Assembly (NCBI GenBank): GCA_902634845.1
Contig: CACPLT010000003.1
Location: 1 to 41,457 of the forward strand
Reading direction: 5' to 3'
From: an uncultured Pelagibacteraceae bacterium
Lineage (GTDB): Bacteria > Pseudomonadota > Alphaproteobacteria > Pelagibacterales > Pelagibacteraceae
Length of the DNA: 41,457 nucleotides
Below, piece by piece: positions 38,907 through 41,457 of this stretch (position 1 is its first letter; every line of letters begins with the position of its first letter). Under the pieces are notes generated by a model. The model searched no databases. It was not told where the DNA came from and worked only from the letters and a program-made list of their open reading frames with translations. Both the position numbers and the translations under genes were made by a program.

Positions 38907-39569
38907 TTATTTTACTTTCCAGTCAGTCTCAAAAGTTACGTAGTTAATTTGAATACATCTACGCTCCTTTTTTATCTCTTTTTTTTCCATTCCATGCCAA
39001 GAGTTTGGTCCACTAGTAAAGAAATATCCATAATTATGTTTATACGGAACAGTTTTTACTTTAGTTAATTTTGTATCGTAGAAATCTGTTCCTAAGTTTT
39101 CAGATTCGTTATGAAGATTAATAAATACTATAGAGGACATTAACTTTTCTTTAATATCACAATGAGGTTTAAGCCAAAAACCTTCTCTATCACAAATAAC
39201 TTCTAGTCTGACGAAAGAATTGCTTAAGTCTTTTCCAATCAAGCTACCTATTTTATTGTAAACTTTGGGGGATCTCAGTTCCTCAATAAAATTTTTAAGG
39301 TGTGGAAACTGATTTGCATTTTCTTTAGTTACATAGCATCTTATTTTTTTTGCTTTTCCTCCATCTTTGATACCTGAACGAAAAGCACCATCTCCCCCGT
39401 CTAGTGCTCTAGTACCGTCGTAATTTAAGTTTTCTTTCTTAGGGTCGACAATATCTGCGTTACTAATTTCCTCAATGGCTTCTTTGGTTAATGGTTGATT
39501 AATTTCAAAATGTTCAAAAGGATCGTTGAACGATTTAGTTCTGCTTTCTAATGACTTAAATAATTCCAT
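38907..39569 (-). CDS. 2-oxoglutarate/Fe(II)-dependent oxygenase-like protein
   Basis: A 220-aa protein whose C-terminal half has the jelly-roll iron site pattern: H136-C-D138 (LKPHCDIKEKLMSSIVFIN), then GTDFYD, then W-H192-G (SGPNSWHGMEKK), followed by an Arg pair (R203/R204 in ERRCIQINY) for 2-oxoglutarate. The N-terminal half includes DGGDGAFRSGIKDGG, with no recognised motif. No signal peptide, so cytoplasmic. It overlaps the ELM1-like gene by 14 nt and is probably co-transcribed with it. By context it may modify a surface glycan or related metabolite, but the substrate is unknown. Confidence 0.75.
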   Translation of the reverse strand: MELFKSLESRTKSFNDPFEHFEINQPLTKEAIEEISNADIVDPKKENLNYDGTRALDGGDGAFRSGIKDGGKAKKIRCYVTKENANQFPHLKNFIEELRSPKVYNKIGSLIGKDLSNSFVRLEVICDREGFWLKPHCDIKEKLMSSIVFINLHNESENLGTDFYDTKLTKVKTVPYKHNYGYFFTSGPNSWHGMEKKEIKKERRCIQINYVTFETDWKVK

Positions 39570-40506
39570 TTTTTTTTATCTTTTCGTTAATCATAGGTGA
39601 TATTCTGTTTACCTCATCAAGTTTGCTATATGACCACAAATCAATTTTATCTGTCAAATCTTTTATTATATTTAATTGTTTAAATTGGGAGAAAAATTTT
39701 TGAAATCTTAAATTATTCTTACTTGAGTTCATTTGTGCCACATAAATTGGTTTTCCGGTAATCGCAGCTTCAGAAATCATGGACGTAGAGTCGCAAGTTA
39801 CAAGAATATAATCTGAAATTGAAAGTGCAGACAAGTAAGCTTTTTTATCTACATCTTTTATAACCATATGATCGTGACCAAAAGAATTAAAAGCTTTTTT
39901 AACAATATCTGATGGAGTTCTATAAGAAGGTATTACAACTAACTTGTATTTATCCATAGTAAAAATAGATTTTATTTTGTTAAATAAAAAATCAATCTCT
40001 TTTTCTGAAAAAGTGTAATATTTATTCGGTCCGCCAATAATAAAAGCAATTATTTTTTTATTTTCTTTATCTATCTTTAAATAATTTTTTTCTTTTGAAA
40101 TTTCTTTTTCAGAAAGATAATGAATTGCTCCGGTTGTTTTAATTACATTACTGCCTATTATATTATCATGTTCAGGGCAAATAATTAAATCAAATTTGTC
40201 TAATGAAACTTTTGGATCTTGAATATGAATCGTAAAGATTTTTTCTTTATATTTTCTTTTTAAAGCTAAAGAGGGGATTACACTTTTTCTTCCACAAGAG
40301 ATAACTACTTTCGAATCGAATATAAATTGATTCTCTAGAACGCTCATAGATATAGGTGTGAGAAATGGTGGTATAAAATTCCAAAACTTTTTAAGTTTAA
40401 TTTCTTGATGTTTATAGTTTAAATTCAAAGCTTTTGCCAAGCCTTCGACCTGACTAATCATACCGTGCATACCTTGCGTTAAAAGGAGTGCTTTTAATTT
40501 TGACAT
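39556..40506 (-). CDS. ELM1/GtrOC1-family putative nucleotide-sugar glycosyltransferase
   Basis: A 316-aa protein with the Mito_fiss_Elm1 family pattern: LTQGMHGMISQVEGLAKALN at the N-terminus, VVISCGRKSVIPSLALKRKY, IHIQDPKVSLDKFDLIICPEHDNIIGSNVIKTTGAIHYL (Gln/Pro and PEHD motifs) and VTCDSTSMISEAAITGKPIYV, which resembles a GT-B donor site. Bacterial members are annotated as putative glycosyltransferases; plant homologues act in mitochondrial fission. No signal peptide. It is the first gene of a two-gene operon, divergent from trxB with 24 nt between start codons. Confidence 0.83.
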   Translation of the reverse strand: MSKLKALLLTQGMHGMISQVEGLAKALNLNYKHQEIKLKKFWNFIPPFLTPISMSVLENQFIFDSKVVISCGRKSVIPSLALKRKYKEKIFTIHIQDPKVSLDKFDLIICPEHDNIIGSNVIKTTGAIHYLSEKEISKEKNYLKIDKENKKIIAFIIGGPNKYYTFSEKEIDFLFNKIKSIFTMDKYKLVVIPSYRTPSDIVKKAFNSFGHDHMVIKDVDKKAYLSALSISDYILVTCDSTSMISEAAITGKPIYVAQMNSSKNNLRFQKFFSQFKQLNIIKDLTDKIDLWSYSKLDEVNRISPMINEKIKKNGII

Positions 40507-40510
40507 TTGT

Positions 40511-40520
40511 TACTATATAC
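40511..40520. promoter_or_regulatory. Shared -10 region between the ELM1-like gene and trxB
   Basis: TACTATATAC fills the middle of a 24-nt gap between divergent starts. Minus strand: TATAGT (40517-40512) ends 6 nt before the A of the ELM1-like ATG. Plus strand: TATATA (40514-40519) predicts a start about 5 nt before the trxB ATG. Neither gene has a Shine-Dalgarno, so both transcripts would be leaderless or nearly so. Confidence 0.4.
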
Positions 40521-40530
40521 CTTCATTAGA

Positions 40531-41457
40531 ATGAATAATAAATCATCTAAACATACAAAAGTGTTGATTCTTGGATCAGGACCAGCGGGCTACACTGCAG
40601 CGATATACGCTGCTAGAGCCCTTCTTAAACCAATATTGGTTTTTGGGTCTGAACCGGGTGGACAACTTACAACAACTACCGATGTTGAGAATTTTCCCGG
40701 ATTTGCAAAAGTGATTCAAGGACCGTGGTTGATGGAAGAAATGAAGGGGCAAGCTCAAGCTGTAGGCACAGAGATGATTCAAGATCATATTAAAAAAGTT
40801 GATCTTTCAAAAAAGCCTTTTTCAGCTCTTGGCGATAGTGGTCAAGTTTATACTGCAGATAGCATTATTATTTCCACAGGCGCTCAAGCAAGATGGTTAA
40901 ATATAGAGTCTGAACAAAAATTTAGAGGATTTGGAGTATCTGCTTGTGCAACATGTGATGGTTTTTTCTTTAAAGAAAAAGAAGTAGCAGTTGTTGGGGG
41001 TGGGAACGCTGCAGTTGAGGAAGCAATGTTTTTAACTAAATTTGCCTCTAAAGTTCATTTAATACATAGAAGAAATGAGTTAAGAGCAGAAAAATTATTA
41101 CAAGAGAAGCTTAAAGCTAACAAAAAAATTCAAATTATTTGGGATAGTGTTGTTGAAGAAGTAATGGGGACAAACGAACCAAAAGGAGTTAATGGAATTA
41201 AAATAAAAAATGTCAAATCCAATAAAACATCTGAGCTTAAAGTTGATGGTTTATTTATAGCAATAGGTCATGACCCGGCTACGGCTTTATTTAAAGATCA
41301 ATTAAAGATGGATAAAGAAGGTTATTTAATTACTAAACCAGACTCAACTATTACAAATATACCAGGAGTATTTGCTGCTGGAGATGTGAAAGATAAAATT
41401 TTTAGACAAGCAGTAACTGCTGCTGGAATGGGTTGTATGGCTGCACTAGAAGCTGAA
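40531..41457 (+). CDS. trxB: Thioredoxin reductase, 5' part (3' end outside window)
   Basis: 309 codons are present, open to the window end. FAD loop VLILGSGPAGYTAAIYAARA starts at residue 11; PGGQLTTTTDVENFPGF follows; the redox centre is C139-A-T-C142 in SACATCDG; the NADPH loop is VVGGGNAAVEEAMFL; HRR near 182 contacts the 2'-phosphate; FAAGDV and RQAVTAAGMGCMAALEAE are the C-terminal FAD contacts, so only about 10-15 residues should be missing. The enzyme passes electrons from NADPH to thioredoxin. The start is the ATG at 40531. Confidence 0.97.
   Translation, partial: MNNKSSKHTKVLILGSGPAGYTAAIYAARALLKPILVFGSEPGGQLTTTTDVENFPGFAKVIQGPWLMEEMKGQAQAVGTEMIQDHIKKVDLSKKPFSALGDSGQVYTADSIIISTGAQARWLNIESEQKFRGFGVSACATCDGFFFKEKEVAVVGGGNAAVEEAMFLTKFASKVHLIHRRNELRAEKLLQEKLKANKKIQIIWDSVVEEVMGTNEPKGVNGIKIKNVKSNKTSELKVDGLFIAIGHDPATALFKDQLKMDKEGYLITKPDSTITNIPGVFAAGDVKDKIFRQAVTAAGMGCMAALEAE

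Noticed and set aside
40576-40788. A 70-codon minus-strand open frame inside trxB.
   Set aside because: The opposite strand encodes conserved thioredoxin reductase motifs; the frame is a shadow.

Overview
The window is chromosomal DNA from a marine alphaproteobacterium, most likely a SAR11 (Pelagibacterales) cell. The pointers are very AT-rich DNA, lysine/asparagine/isoleucine-rich proteins, overlapping or abutting genes, convergent genes separated by only 2-4 nt, and a gene order recognisable from alphaproteobacteria (amidase-rnpB-mraZ, ftsQ-ftsA-lpxC-bamD-ligA, yqeY-dnaG-rpoD). I see no phage, insertion sequence, CRISPR array or plasmid gene. The taxonomic call is inference.

Layout. 1-2940 (+): 3' part of a UvrD/PcrA helicase gene and a family M24 Xaa-Pro aminopeptidase. 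2929-24149 (-): a 21-kb division and cell-wall (dcw) block, in transcription order mraZ, ftsZ, rsmH, ftsL, ftsI, a fused murE-murF, mraY, murD, ftsW, murG, murC, murB, ddl, ftsQ, ftsA, lpxC, bamD, ligA. Upstream on the same strand lie rnpB (RNase P RNA) and an AmpD/AmiD-type amidase. 25521-26890 (+): mlaA and mlaC for outer-membrane lipid transport. 26893-26969 (-): a CAU-anticodon tRNA, probably tRNA-Ile2. 27144-30223: a small accessory set of a CysC-like P-loop kinase, a PAPS-type sulfotransferase, an arylsulfotransferase-like membrane-anchored protein and a 66-aa YIGPG membrane protein. 30228-34373 (-): yqeY-dnaG-rpoD. 34494-38904 (+): carA-carB. 38907-40506 (-): a 2OG-Fe(II) oxygenase-like protein and an ELM1-family glycosyltransferase-like protein. 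40531-end (+): trxB, cut by the window edge.

How it works together. The dcw block encodes the cytoplasmic route from UDP-MurNAc to lipid II (MurB, C, D, E-F, Ddl, MraY, MurG), the septal synthase pair FtsW/FtsI, and division proteins FtsL, FtsQ, FtsA and FtsZ. lpxC, bamD and mlaAC add outer-membrane construction. Three TGGGAT repeats at exact 10-bp spacing precede mraZ and look like MraZ autoregulatory boxes.

Most unusual points: ftsZ is not next to ftsA but sits between mraZ and rsmH; FtsA has lost the recognisable actin-type nucleotide-binding motifs while keeping a C-terminal amphipathic tail; MurE and MurF are one 919-aa protein; DnaG lacks three of four zinc ligands; a sulfation-like cassette is present; and several promoters sit so close to start codons that leaderless mRNAs are likely. 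I did not find a system that I can claim is wholly undescribed.
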